Shown: piece after piece, positions 34,201 to 45,625 of the stretch
Layout of the letters: each line of letters begins with the position of its first letter
Numbering within the stretch: position 1 is the stretch's first letter
Assembly: GCA_011634665.1 (NCBI GenBank)
Contig: WAEK01000005.1
Coordinates: 2,923,001-2,987,000 of the forward strand
Direction: 5' to 3'
Origin: Mortierella sp. BCC40632
Taxonomy: Eukaryota > Mortierellomycota > Mortierellomycetes > Mortierellales > Mortierellaceae
DNA: 64,000 nt
Translations under genes and position numbers: made by a program
Notes under the pieces: model-generated
The model's input: the letters and a program-made list of their open reading frames with translations, nothing else
Told to the model about the DNA's origin: nothing
Databases searched by the model: none

Positions 34201-35159
34201 CAACAGACAGCCCCGCACAAGAGTGTCTCGTTGGGCGGATCCTAACCTTTCCTCATCAGGATTGAAGCGAAAGGAGCCATTAGATCTAGAGTCACTCCCA
34301 TCGCCCAAGCACGGCGTAGGCGCCGATCGGCGTGGACCTCCATCGATTGCTTCTTCGGACACGGTGACCTCTTCGCCCGAGAGTCGAGCCCGATCACCTG
34401 TTGTAGTGACCCAACCTACTTTGACATCAGCATGGTCAGGTCAAGGGCAAGGAGAGGAAGAGGAGGAGTTGTTCCATGAGGATGATAAACGATGCACCTC
34501 GATCAAGGAGGCCGTCAAGTTTGCACGCAGCAACAACCTCTTGGGAGTGATTTGTGAAGCAACCCCTTTGGTATGTTGTTATTTTATTTTTATTTTTTTT
34601 TTTTTTTTTTTTTTTGGAGCTGACCCTCCAAAAAGGGAAGGGAAAAAGGACTCTTTTTTCTTTTCTTTTCTTGAGCAAGAATCTAACACCTTGTGTATTT
34701 GTTTATTTGCTTTCCTGGGCTATACTTCAACTTCAACCACCACCACCACCACCACCACCACCACCACCACCACCACCACCACCACAGATCCAAGTGCCGA
34801 CGTTGATTAACAATATCAAAGAGTCTGGTCTCGTGTTGTTGAGCTTTGGTATGAGCAACAAGGATCCGGCGTTGGTTCAAATCCAAAAGAACCATGGTGT
34901 GGATGCATTCATGTTTCTGGACCGGAGCAACCATCATCAACTTCACAACAAGGCTCGACAGCATGAAGAGCCACCTGTTACTATGACGAGTGTTGGATTG
35001 GGTTTGAGCATGAGTGGAGTTTGTGGAGGGAATGCGGGGACTCGGACAGTGACACTGATGCCGACCGAATCATCTTCGAGGCGGACACGACCTTCGAGTG
35101 AGATGGAGGAGGGAGTATTACGGTACCAGAGTGCTGATTCAGGATCGATAGGGATCTAA
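30079..35159 (+). CDS. PHO81: PHO81-like SPX-ankyrin-pseudoGDPD phosphate regulator
   Basis: Seven exons are inferred: 30079-30084, 30270-30512, 30809-30979, 31330 to 33705 or 33715, 33816-34035, 34170-34570 and 34788-35159, giving about 1262 residues. The N-terminus is an SPX domain (MKFGKQIQFQQIPEWQ, YKGLKKIIN, FRKILKKWDKRS), which senses inositol pyrophosphates. Residues about 330-560 hold six or seven ankyrin repeats (for example GRRPLHYVSMYGYADC, GKTPIYYAASEGHADC). The C-terminal part resembles a glycerophosphodiester phosphodiesterase fold (SVQMTRDFVPVVYGDW, GVNLELKYP), but the usual acidic residues and HD motif are replaced, as in yeast Pho81. Pho81 inhibits the Pho80-Pho85 cyclin-dependent kinase when phosphate is scarce. 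The first exon encodes only two residues. The exon 4/5 junction does not keep frame with the best donor. The last intron ends in a (CCA)n repeat. A low-complexity insert rich in Ser, Pro and acidic residues lies in exon 6. Confidence 0.85.
34736..34786. repeat. (ACC)n trinucleotide repeat at a 3' splice site
   Basis: Sixteen or so ACC units run directly into the inferred acceptor (CACAG) of the last intron of the PHO81-like gene. Confidence 0.9.
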
Positions 35160-35529
35160 GAAACCATTTGAATCTCCCTCAGGGGGGTGTGAATTTGATT
35201 TTTTTTTTTTTTTTTTTTTTATAGTTCAAAATTCTATTGCATTAGAGAGAGCGAGAGGGAGAGAGATCCTCCTCATCCAAGTCGTTGCTTCATCTTTTTC
35301 AAGTCTTTATATATATTATATATGTCGTTGTTTTTTATTTTTTTTTTTATTTTTTTTTTTTTTTACTTCTTCTGGTTACCCTACTATTGGCACACATACA
35401 CAACAAACACAATATACACAGAGCTGCCTTCCTCTTTCCCTCCCCCCTCCCTCCTTTTTTTTTTTTTTCTCCACTTCACTCTTCATGGAATTACTAAATT
35501 ATGGATTCGGGGCCAAGAGATTCTTTTCT

Positions 35530-35579
<50 letters not shown>

Positions 35580-36123
35580 CTCAATAGATATGGTTTTGAA
35601 GTCATGCTTGTTGCTATTTTTGATTTTTGATTTATGTGTGTTTTTTTTTTTTTTTTGACTTTTTGGATGAGCTTAATCCATATTAGCTGCTGAGCAACGA
35701 AACGCTGGAGGAAAAAAGGTCTCAGTGGAAACGGGAAGGCTTGTTGTTTTTTTTTTTTCGTAAAAAAAAAAAAAAAGGAGAGAGAGAGAGTGTGTGTGTG
35801 TGTGGAAAAGACTGATTGGGGGAGAATCACTCTTGGGAAACACCACCAAGATCAATGTGGGCACATGTCCGCAAGGCAGCCTTGCCTTGTACTTTTTTTT
35901 GATTTTTTGTTTTTGTTTTTTGTTTTAATCGCGCATTCTCGTCATCTTTACAAAGACTTTTTTTTTTTTCTGAAGTAATTAACGCAAAGAAGAGTGAGAA
36001 AGAAGAGAGAAAGAAAGAGAGAAAGAAAGAGAGAAAAAAAAGAGAGAAAGAAAAAGGATGGCGGTTTCTGTTGTTCTGTCTAAACACAGGTCTTCTAAAA
36101 AAGCTCCATTCTCTTCTACTCTT
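35160..36123. other. Convergent intergenic region, repeat rich
   Basis: About 960 bp between the 3' ends of the SPX gene and the aldo/keto reductase gene. It contains several T runs (35200-35220, 35336-35363, 35640-35658), A runs and G/A-rich sequence near 36000-36055. No gene is supported. Confidence 0.5.
35535..35577. repeat. (CT)n microsatellite
   Basis: About 21 CT units lie between the SPX and aldo/keto reductase genes. Confidence 0.9.
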
Positions 36124-37427
36124 TTAAGAGCTACGGAAGTTGTAATCCAGCGCAGGGCGGTTCATCAACACTTCTTCAATCGCTTCCATATGCTCAATCG
36201 TCAACAATGGCACGACCTGAAGACACCGCACATTCTCTTCAAGCTGAGAGGGCTTTGAGGCTCCAGTGATGACAGAAGACACGTTCGGGTTCTTGAGACA
36301 CCAGGCCAACGCCAGTTGCGAGGTCGTGCATCCGAGCTGGTCAGCAATGACCTTGAGCTTGATCACCTTGTTCACCTTGACTCGACCGTCCTCCGAGGCA
36401 AGGCCATCACGAAGTCGTTGCATGACAGGGTTATCCTCGATTGCCAAACGACTGTCCGAAGGAATGCCCTCGTTGTACTTGCCCGTCAGGAGACCCGAGG
36501 CCAGAGGCGACCAGGTGGTGGTGCCCATTCCAAAAGACTTGAAGAGAGGCAGGTACTCCTTCTCGACCTTGTCACGGTGGAACATGTTGTATTGGGGCTG
36601 CTCCATCTATTGGACATTAGTAAGGACGAGTAAGGGTGAGTGTGGAGTAAAGTAAAGGGGACAGAACTCAAACACTCTGCAAGAGAGAAAGATCAGGTGT
36701 GCAGAGAAATCCTTGGTAACGGGATTGGTGGCATCCTTTGAGGAAGAAGTTTTTCCGGCGGTGAAACCCTTTTTTTTTTTTTCTCCCTCTCTGTGCAGCT
36801 TGTTTTTTCCCTTCTCGTATCCATTTTGCTTCCTTCCTTGAACTAAAAGGTCCACTCCTGGCTTGTTTTTTTTTTTTTTTTTTTTGCGCCCAGCTAAAAT
36901 GTGGAGCGCCCATTTGATATTGGAGACGTCCTTTCGCATTCTACTAGTGCCCGTCCGATTCAGCCCATAAACATTCACCTCAGCCTTGACTCTGTTCTCC
37001 ACCAAACAAAACGTCTCTTTCTTTTGACTTACCAAGGGGGCGATCAGGTTGAGTCGTTGAGCAACGGTATGTGCCTCGGTGATCTGTTGTGCACTCCATT
37101 CAGATGTACCCCAGTAGAAAGCCTTGCCCTGATTGATCACATGGTTGAACGCGCGGACAATCTCCTCCATCGGCGTGTCGGGATCAGGTCGATGCGCATA
37201 CAACAGATCCACATAGTCGAGTTGAAGTCGTCGAAGAGAAGCATCCAGACCTTCGATGATATGTTTGCGTGAGAGTCCTCGATCGTTGGGACCCTTGCCA
37301 CCCCAAAAGATCTTTGTCGAGATCACCAGATCAGATCGCTTCCAGCCAAACTCGCGGATGGCAATGCCCATGTCTGTCTCGCACTGTCCTGCGGAGTAGA
37401 CCTAGTTAGCCCAAGGATGAGAGAAAG

Positions 37428-37470
<43 letters not shown>

Positions 37471-37889
37471 AAGAAAAAAAAAAAAAAAAAAGTATGTGGT
37501 TTATGCATATGTGTGGGTTGAAAAAAGAATCGCCGGGGTTGAAATCTACCTCTGCTGTGTCGAAAAAGTTGATGCCAAGGTCATAAGCAGCCTTCATGCA
37601 CTGCTGCGTAGTTTCCGGGGACACCTGTCCGCCTAGTGTATTATTGATTGATATCATGATGGATCCCGTGGGGTCCGATCAGAATAGAGTGAGTTGTTTA
37701 TTTTTTTTCTTCTTCTTCTTCTTCTTTTGTCCGAGAGAGAAAAAATACGAGAAATGAAATCCAGCGGCTAAGAAAGACAAAGGGAAGCTTACCAAAGGTA
37801 ACCCACCCGCCGAGAGACAAGCAGGAGACGCGAAGACCACTTCGTCCAAGATAGCGGTATTCCATTTGAGGAATCGGGTTTGTGGACAT
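36124..37889 (-). CDS. Kv-beta-like aldo/keto reductase
   Basis: Four exons are inferred on the minus strand: 37889-37793, 37632-37550, 37401-37033 and 36606-36124, with consistent phases and 343 residues, the usual length of the potassium-channel beta-subunit group (AKR6). The protein opens with [21 protein letters not shown]. The AKR catalytic set is present: Asp and Tyr in [12 protein letters not shown], Lys in [10 protein letters not shown] and His in DLLYAHRPD. The C-terminal block ([47 protein letters not shown]) gives the NADPH-binding site. Fungal members are cytosolic NADPH-dependent reductases of aldehydes and ketones; a channel role is not shown in fungi. Intron 2 contains an (AG)n repeat. 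Start is the first ATG, with a nearby second Met at residue 9 as an alternative. Confidence 0.9.
37433..37466. repeat. (AG)n microsatellite in reductase intron 2
   Basis: About 16 AG units followed by an A run lie in the second intron of the aldo/keto reductase gene; on the coding strand this is a CT tract. Confidence 0.9.
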
Positions 37890-38848
37890 TGAGTTGATGG
37901 GAGATGATGGACAAAGAGATTGGATGAGGATGGGGTCGAGACGAGGATGGTTAAAGATGGGATAAATGGGCGAATGAAGGAGATGAGACGAGAGTGTATG
38001 AGAAAGAGAGAGAGAGAGTGTGAGTGGGTGTGCGTGTGTAAGAAGAAGGAGAAGGAGGAGAAGAAGAGGGTCCAGAGTGAAGAGATGGTGGCGATGTAGC
38101 CCTTTTATGGGGAGAGAACAGTCCCAGCAAAGACGTTTTTTTTTTTTTTTTTTTTTTTTGCTTTACTTGCTTTACTTGCTTGCCTTCTCTCTCCCTACTC
38201 TATTCTATACTCAACTCTTCTCTTACTCACGGATCCACCTTCATGGACATCCCTGACTGATCCCATCTCTCCTTCACGCACTGCCGTGCGCGTGAGCATC
38301 AACAAGAACTCTTTCCAATAACCCTATTCCACCCTAGCCAAAATGTTCGCGTCTTGTCTCCTGTCGGTCCCCTTCCTCCTCCTTACCCCCTTCCGGATAA
38401 ACGAACAGGCTCGAATTCAAGCGGAGCAACAAAGCAGTCAAAACAAGACTGAGAAAAGTTACGCAAACCTCTTGTTGCGTATTCACTTGTTGACTACGAC
38501 ATGCTGTAACTGCTCTACCATTGGCAACCCTATCCATCTTGCCTCCAAAAAAAAAGAACCTTCTCTTGTTGTTGGGATTTCCGTGATGCTACCCATTGGT
38601 CCGTCGGTGGAATGGACGCGTGACACCCCGCCTCGAGAATAGCGACGCGTCTACTCCAGTCGGGCGCCCCTTTCTTTCTTCCGCCCTTTTCCTTCTTCTT
38701 CTCTCTCTGGCTCACAATATTTTCAACTCTGTTAGAATGCATTCCTTCCTCTCCTTCCTAGTATCCTTGATTTTTTTTTGACTGACTGACTGACTGACTG
38801 GCTAGTTCATTTGTATCATCAAGCTTTTACACTTCTACAATAAGTACG
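37890..38848. other. Intergenic region upstream of reductase
   Basis: About 960 bp with the reductase promoter on one side and the carboxylesterase 3' end on the other. It holds (AG)n at about 38004-38018, a T run at 38136-38159 and a GACT repeat. A 99-codon plus-strand frame at 38343 is not supported by any motif. Confidence 0.45.
38779..38800. repeat. (GACT)n tetranucleotide repeat
   Basis: Five tandem GACT units just downstream of the carboxylesterase gene (which is on the minus strand). Confidence 0.85.
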
Positions 38849-40831
38849 CTACAGCTTGGATCCATCTCGTGCTGCATGGATCACTGCGCTCTTTCGTTGG
38901 GATGCATGCAGATACCGTTCCTCCTTTACCCATTGTTCATACTTTTTCCAAAAATCAATCGTCCGTTGATCCATTCGCTCAACAAGCTTCTTGTCGACCG
39001 TGCACTCTTCCGTAAACACGATCGCCTCCATCCGATCACCACCACATCCCACATCCGAGGGCAACAATGAGTCGAGTCCTCTTCGGAGACCATGGCGACG
39101 GCTTGTCTCGCCCCATGCAAACAGTACCCAGATCTCCATCGTAGCCTGGCTCAGAGCCCTTTCTTCGTCTGTAAACAAATTCAGGAACGTGTCCGAGCCA
39201 AAGACAAAAGGCAATTCGACAGCATGGTGGGCTCCTAGACCCATTTGCATGTCCTCAACAATCTGCATCGGTCGATCGAAATGGAACCGAACCAACTCGA
39301 CTGGCTGACCATTCTGACCATTACGAACCGCATTCTTGGATTCGTTCATCAAGGCAAGTGCTCGACTCGTTGAGTTGATCGGGTACAAGAACACATTATG
39401 CGTCAACACCAAGGCCGAGGTTGCAACTGCTTCGGCATTCGTCGTGGGGACTCCGTAGATTTGGTCAAACACCTTTTCTTGCGAAGGTGGGCAGTATCTA
39501 CTCTTGAACTTTGACCAATGCTTCAGGCTACGAGCTCCCATGGTCGTCACAAACATGGTGCCCTCGTCGCGACAATCACCCAACATGACTGACTTGAGAC
39601 CCGAGTCATACTGAGCAGGGTCATGGATCCATTCCCTAGCATCGCTCTTGATCATGACACCATCAATGCAAGGCAAGAAATTACCCACTCGACCATTGTC
39701 TGCCGCCTTGACTAGATCCTTGGCTGGGATCTGACGAAGACGTTCAAGTTTCTCTGCACCAGAGAGGCCAAGCTTTGGGTCCTCTAGGCCATGGAATTCA
39801 CAGAGCTTGTCAAAATATCGTTGACCCTCAAGTTCAGCATAGGCCGCAGGCAAAGTGGTAGTGGCTCCGGACTGAAGAATGGCACGATGGAAGAGACCAT
39901 GATGTGCAGGCGTACCGATGTGATACGCGATCGAGGTTGAACCAGCACTCTCTCCGAACGCTGTGACATTGTTTGGATCGCCTCCGAAAGCAGCAATGTG
40001 GTCACGGACCCATTCGAGAGCCAATTTTTGGTCCAAAAGACCCCAATTGCCTACAGATGTACTCATAGGGTCTTGAGAAGGAGAAGCCTTTTCCCGTGAC
40101 TGGACGTCGGCTACAAGTTCAGCCGAAGAAAGGAAACCAAAGTAGTTGAGACGATAATTGATCGTGACAACGATTACGGGTCGACCCAAGGTCTGCGCCG
40201 CATAGGCAACCAAGTTAGTCGCATCGTAGAGCTCAATGCCATTGCTGCCATCTTTGAAACCGCCGCCGTGGATCCAGACCATGACAGGGATGGGTGGTGC
40301 GGGGGTTTTGTTCTGTGCGCTTGGGAGTTGCGAAAGTGGTGCAAAGATGTTGAGATTGAGACAATCGCGTTCGTGGTAGAGCTTGCTGTAGGCCTCGACA
40401 TCGTCTTCATCTACTTCCTCGTTCGCCATCGACACCAATGGATTCTCGCTCTTGGGTTGGTGGCACACAGGTCTGTTTGGGAAGTAACAAGGGGGGTGAG
40501 AGACAGAAAGAGAGAGAGAGAGCAATTCTTGTTTAGACTGTGTTTCTAAGTGTTGATGTTGTTGTTTTTCCCACTCTCAGGGCCAATTGTACTCAAACTC
40601 GTGTTTTTTTCTTTTTCTATGGGGGAGTCGGATAGTTGGTTGATACCCTTGGACAGTAGCATCGCGAACACCGGACCAAGGTGCAGCTTTGACAGCAGGA
40701 CGCCAGCGTTGGGGGACTGTGGCAAAGGGGATGTTGAGAAACTTGGCGACTGTGGGGCGAGATTCTGGCTGAAGACCCCTCACGGAGCCACAGCCTGGAA
40801 TATGAATGAGCGGAGAAGTTGTGGGCGACAT
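38849..40831 (-). CDS. Type-B carboxylesterase/lipase
   Basis: Two exons on the minus strand, 40831-40647 and 40472-38849, join in phase 2 and give 602 residues, a normal length for the family. The oxyanion-hole motif HGGG lies at about 130-133, the nucleophile elbow GESAGS has Ser about 237, the catalytic Glu lies in CRDEGTMF (about 365) and the catalytic His in GAHHAVELPF (about 477-478). The usual EDCLNLN motif is present as RDCLNLN. These residues make an active alpha/beta-hydrolase that cleaves carboxylic esters likely. There is no obvious signal peptide: the protein starts MSPTTSPLIHIPGCGSVRG, so a cytosolic location is inferred. The first intron interrupts the gene right after the DATV motif, at the same position and phase as in the degenerate copy at 11280-12826, which indicates common origin. 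Confidence 0.9.
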
Positions 40832-42227
40832 GGACAATGAGAATGAGAAACTGTAATTATAAAAAAGGAAATGAAGGTAGGCCAGAAAGGTGATGGAGAT
40901 GCAGAGAGAAAGAGAAAGAGAGGAAGAGAAAGCAAGGAGGTCCAAGGTACCGAGATGGACGCGATGGATGATTCGCCACTGCATCGGGCTTGACTTCAAA
41001 AACGCAGTCACTCGGTTCGCTGTCGAATGCGACAGCGAGCCGAGTGCTTGGACCCTCGGGCTTCGCTGGGGTAAGAGGAAGAAAAAAAAAAAAAAAGGTA
41101 GAGAAGGGGCCAATGGTCCAACGGGGCTTTGCATACTCTGCAGGTTCCCTTTTTTTTCTTCTGCACATGGCGTAAATGCACTTTGGGCCGCAGGACCCGC
41201 TTATTCCGCCCATCTTATTCCTCCGCACCCGCACGACAGCCCAGGCCAGGTCAAACTTAGTCGCCCAGAGCCACCTTTTTTTTTTGCTTGGTCTTATGTA
41301 ACCACCTCCCAGGATGCAACTTCCCCCCCTTCCCCTCGTCCAAGGACAAATCTTGTCTAGACACGCTCACAGCATACAGACGCCTACGGTGGTTTAGATT
41401 GCATCCTTCCCCTTTTGTAAGAATAAAATAAGAGAGATGTGTCGATCCAAGAGAAGGAGGCTCGTCCTTTGTCCTTCCAGGGAATCTCATCTGCCTCCCT
41501 TGCATGGCCATTATTAACCTCCGTTTCGAAAAAAAAAAAAAAAATACTTGCTGCCTCTTTCTGTTTTTTTCTCTCTCTTTCTTTTTATTCTTCTTCTCCT
41601 CTTTCCTTTCCCCTTCTTCATTTCCCCCCCTGCCCTGCCCCGCAGCCCCCTCCTCCTTCTCATCCTTGGCCTCATTTCCCTACTTCCGCGAACAAAGAGT
41701 GTTTCAAGAGATGCAAACAATAACGAGCCTGGAATGAGTTTGGACAAGGAGGGAGATGATGTGCGGACGGGCGGTCAAAATGGCGGCAATTGGGATTGGG
41801 ATCTGGATTGGGAGAGAAAGAGAGAAAAAAAACAAAAAGGAAGGGAAGGGGGGGGGATGAAAGATACAGGGAAATGAGGTTGCGAGCGTGGCTAGAAGAA
41901 ACAGGTGAATGAGACGATGCTAGAAATGAAGCATTGATATAGATGAGATGAGCAGAACTATAAGAGTACCCTTTCTCTCTTTTTCCTCCCTTCACGGCGT
42001 GCTCATACTCTCCTCTCCCCTCGTCGAATGCGTCGTCCCAGCCAGGGGAGGGTTGCACAAAGAACCGTTGAGAGATCGATGTCCTGTTCATTCTTGCGGA
42101 ATGCAAAGGCGGAGAGAGAGCGGCTACTCGGCGGACGAATCGATGGTCGACGAGCGGCGACGGAGGATTGAACAGAGAGAGAAGGAAAGGAAGAGAAGAA
42201 ATGGCCCAGGGCTCGGGCATTCGGGTA

Positions 42228-42228
<1 letters not shown>
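40832..42228. other. Intergenic region upstream of carboxylesterase
   Basis: About 1.4 kb without a supported gene. It includes a G/A-rich stretch at 40895-40940 that is the likely esterase leader on the minus strand, A or T runs near 41079, 41277 and 41530, and a C/T-rich block at 41550-41680. Confidence 0.45.
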
Positions 42229-42269
<41 letters not shown>

Positions 42270-42301
42270 GCACACAGGTACACACACACACACACACACA
42301 G
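42229..42301. repeat. (ACAGGC)n hexamer repeat followed by (AC)n
   Basis: Six copies of a CAGGCA-type hexamer run from about 42229 to 42266; after a short gap an AC dinucleotide run continues to about 42301. Confidence 0.9.
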
Positions 42302-42586
42302 ACAAGCGCTCAAAGTATTGGATGTAGGCTTGGGCGCAAGTGAAGGTGCATGAAGGAGGATGGTTAGTGCAAAGGAGAGAGAGAGAGAAGGGGAGAGGGG
42401 AGTGAATGGATGAGTTGAGATGGCATCTCATTCCATCTCGGCATGATGGGGCACACTGTATGGTGCAATTGGTGAGTGAGTGAGTGAGTGAGAGTGTCTG
42501 GGTATGTGTCTGTGTATGTCCCCCACAGTGTTGATCTGATGCAGGTCTCGCCCGTCTCTTTTTATTTTTTTGACTGTCTTTGACTG

Positions 42587-42627
<41 letters not shown>
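42587..42627. repeat. (GT)n microsatellite
   Basis: About 20 GT units at the start of the long pyrimidine tract upstream of the alpha/beta hydrolase. Confidence 0.95.
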
Positions 42628-42639
42628 TCGCTTTGTCCC

Positions 42640-43702
42640 ATCAGTTCATCACCTTCTTCCTTCCTTCTCTTCTCTTCTCTCTCTCTCTTTCTCTCTCTCC
42701 TTCTCTTCTCTCTTCGTTCTCTCTATTCTCTTCTCTTCTCTCCTTCTCTCATCTCTCTTCTCTTTGCAGTCATCCCATCCCCATTCCATCCCCATTCCCA
42801 TCCACCTCCTTTTCCTTTTTTTCTCTTTCTCTCTCTCTTTTCTCTCTTCTCTCTCTTCTCTCTTTTCTCTTTTCTTTCTTCTCTCTTTTCTATCTTCTCT
42901 CTTCTCTGATCCCGCCGGCATAGACCACATCCGCCCCGCCCTGCTGCTGCACTCCTTTTTTTCCGCAAACGCCCACCACACCCCAGTCAGGACCCTTCAC
43001 ACCTCTTTCACCCGTTTTCTCTCTTTCTCTCTCTCTCTCTTTCTGTCTCTTCCTCTCTTCCTCTCTCTTTCTCTCTCTTCCTCTCTCTTCCTCTCTCTCT
43101 CTTTCTTCCTCTCCGCCTCAACCCACAGACCGCCTTGTGCCCCTGCCCTTTCCTCTCTCTCTTCTCTTCTCTCGCCGCAACTGTCCTTCTCTCTCCTCTC
43201 TCTCCTCTCCTCTCCTCTCTCAACCCCCCTCGCCCACTCGCACCGACCAGTTCAACCTCTCTTGCTCCTTTCCTCCCGCTTATTTCTCTCTCGCCCACAC
43301 GCTCTCCTCTCGCCTGTTCTTTCTACCCTAATCACTCACCAGTCGATCCACTCCTAACCTTACCTTCCCCCCTACTCTCTCTCTCTTTCTTTCTTTCTCT
43401 TTCTCTCTTTCTCTCTTTCTCTCTCTTATTCATCCGCTTGCTGTTCTTGGCGAGAGTACGAGAGAGTGCTGTGCTGAGAGTGTGTGAGAGTGTGAGAGTG
43501 CGAGAGTGAGCGACATTTGCGCCCATCGTTTTCTGGATCGCACTCCGTCTAACTACCTATCCCACCCCTTGGCTCCGATCCTCCATCCCTTTCACACACA
43601 TCCTTTCATTTCCATCTCCTTCTCACACTCCCCGACCTTCATCCATTCCCCTTTCTTTATCCCACCGAGGCCAACTCCACCAGAAAAAAAAAAAAAAAAA
43701 AA
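42640..43702 (+). promoter_or_regulatory. Long polypyrimidine leader ending in an A tract
   Basis: From about 42650 to 43435 the plus strand is overwhelmingly C and T, broken only by short mixed segments. A short mixed stretch follows, and then 20 A residues directly precede and include the first base of the hydrolase start codon at 43703. I read it as the promoter and 5' leader of that gene; all long frames inside it are repeat artefacts. Confidence 0.5.
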
Positions 43703-45592
43703 ATGTCGCGACGAATGTCCGAGACGGGAAGCGTCAGGTCCTTTGACAGCATCCCGACCATGGCCAATGTTGAGGCTACTCTAGGCTGTGTCGACATGAA
43801 TCAACGTTATGAGCTCTTTTCAGGTCGACTTGTCTCGTTTGCAGAGGTTGGCCACCCCTGCGGTCACCCGGTCTTTTGCTTGTGAGTCTCAATACTCTCT
43901 CTCTCTCTCTCTCTTTCCTTGGGATTAGGACACATGGACCACCCTTTTTTTATTTATTTTTGTATTCAAGGATGCGATCTATTCTGCATGGAGTGCTCTC
44001 CAGAAAAAAAAAAAAGCTTCGCCAAATGTCCTGATTTACCTTTTTATTTTTAACATCAACCATGTAGCCTTGGACTGGGGTGCATGAGATACTACTCGAT
44101 CATCCTCGAGGATCTAGCCTTTAAGCATCACCTACGGATCTATTGTGTCGACCGACCTGGCACAGGCATGTCCCAGACCTCGGAACCAGAGGCAAGTGTA
44201 GATTCAGCATTCTCTCTTTACTTTTTATTTGTTCTTCATTCCCACCCCACCTAGGGTGGAGAGAAGAGCAAAAAAAAAAAAAAACGGTGTCTGCGCTATT
44301 CGACTTGGCAACCTCTACTGCTCGGGGGAAGGGAATACGAGAATCAAAAAAGGACCGACTCGATCGCAGCAGCGCAATTTTTTTTTTCTCTCTCTCTCTC
44401 TCTCCTCTTCATCTCTCCCATGCCAGCCAACCACCGGCCCCGTGTGTGTTTCTCATAGTGGATCGATCGGGGGTAGCGGGCACCACCCTTCTCTGTCTTC
44501 TCGCCTCTGTCTTTCTTTTTTTACTGTTTTTTTTTTCTTCCCGCTCTGTCCTTCTTTTCTCCGTCTTGTTGGATATCAACAAACAGAAATCAACAGAAAA
44601 CAGAAAACAGAAAACAGAAAAAGAAAAAAAAGGTCCGTGTGTACATCCCTCCGGTGTCTAACCATTCCTTTTTCTTTTCTTCTTTTCTTCTTTTCTTCCT
44701 TTCAGCAGCGCTGGACCCCTCTTCGGATGGCCGAGATAGTCGAAGAGATGGCCAATGGCTTCAACATTCAAAAATTCTCACTTATGGGCCATTCTTGCGG
44801 CGCGATCTATGCCATGGCCTGCGCCCTGCGACTCAAGACCCGCATCGTTGGGACCGTCTGGCTCATGTCACCTTGGGTCCATCTCACCGTGGCCAAGCGC
44901 ATGAAGTGGATTCGACACGTGCCAACATCACTGATCAAGTCTTCACACTCGACCGCGACCTTGCTTTACCGGTCTCTCTCCATCGCTGCTCGTGAGCCGC
45001 CATCGAAGGGGTATACAGATTCGAATCTTCTCAGCTACGACCGGCAAAAGCTCGTCAAGGCTATGCTTCAGGATAATCTAGCCGAGTCCCTTGAAGGAGC
45101 CAACAATGACCTGATGGTCTGTCTAGAGCTGTACCATTCCTTTGGGTTCAGTTACAAGGACGTGACACTCCCTGTTCATGTCTTTTGGGGTACCAAGGTA
45201 AGCACAAGCATGCTCTCTTTCCCATGCTGGCACATGCCATGATACGTACCTGGCATTGGCACCTTAGAGAAGATAAAGAGAAAGAGAAAGAAGAAGAAAA
45301 GAAGAGAGCATCGGGCGGAAGTTTGTCCAGGAAAGGGAGCCGAGAAATAGTGAAGAAAAAAAAGGCAAGAGAAAGAGAGAGAAGAAAGGAAGATACAGGA
45401 GGAAGCAAGCGGGTTGATGCAAATGGGCTGCATGTCTTTTTGTTGATGTCTTTTTTTTTTCCTTCCCAGACGTCGACTCTTGATGGGCTGCATTGCATGC
45501 TCTGGGCGGGGCGAGCAGAGTCTGTCGATCAAAAATATCCTGAACAATGCACCATGCATCCAGAATGTGTCTCATGGGTACATGGACAGGAC

Positions 45593-45625
<33 letters not shown>

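Noticed and set aside
38343..38642. 99-codon plus-strand frame beginning with a hydrophobic stretch
   Set aside because: It resembles a signal peptide at first, but the rest has no motif, runs into an A tract and has no promoter or splice support.
42649..43357. Long plus- and minus-strand frames over the pyrimidine tract (up to 256 codons)
   Set aside because: They consist of Ser/Leu/Phe or Arg/Glu/Lys repeats produced by C/T tracts and overlap on both strands.
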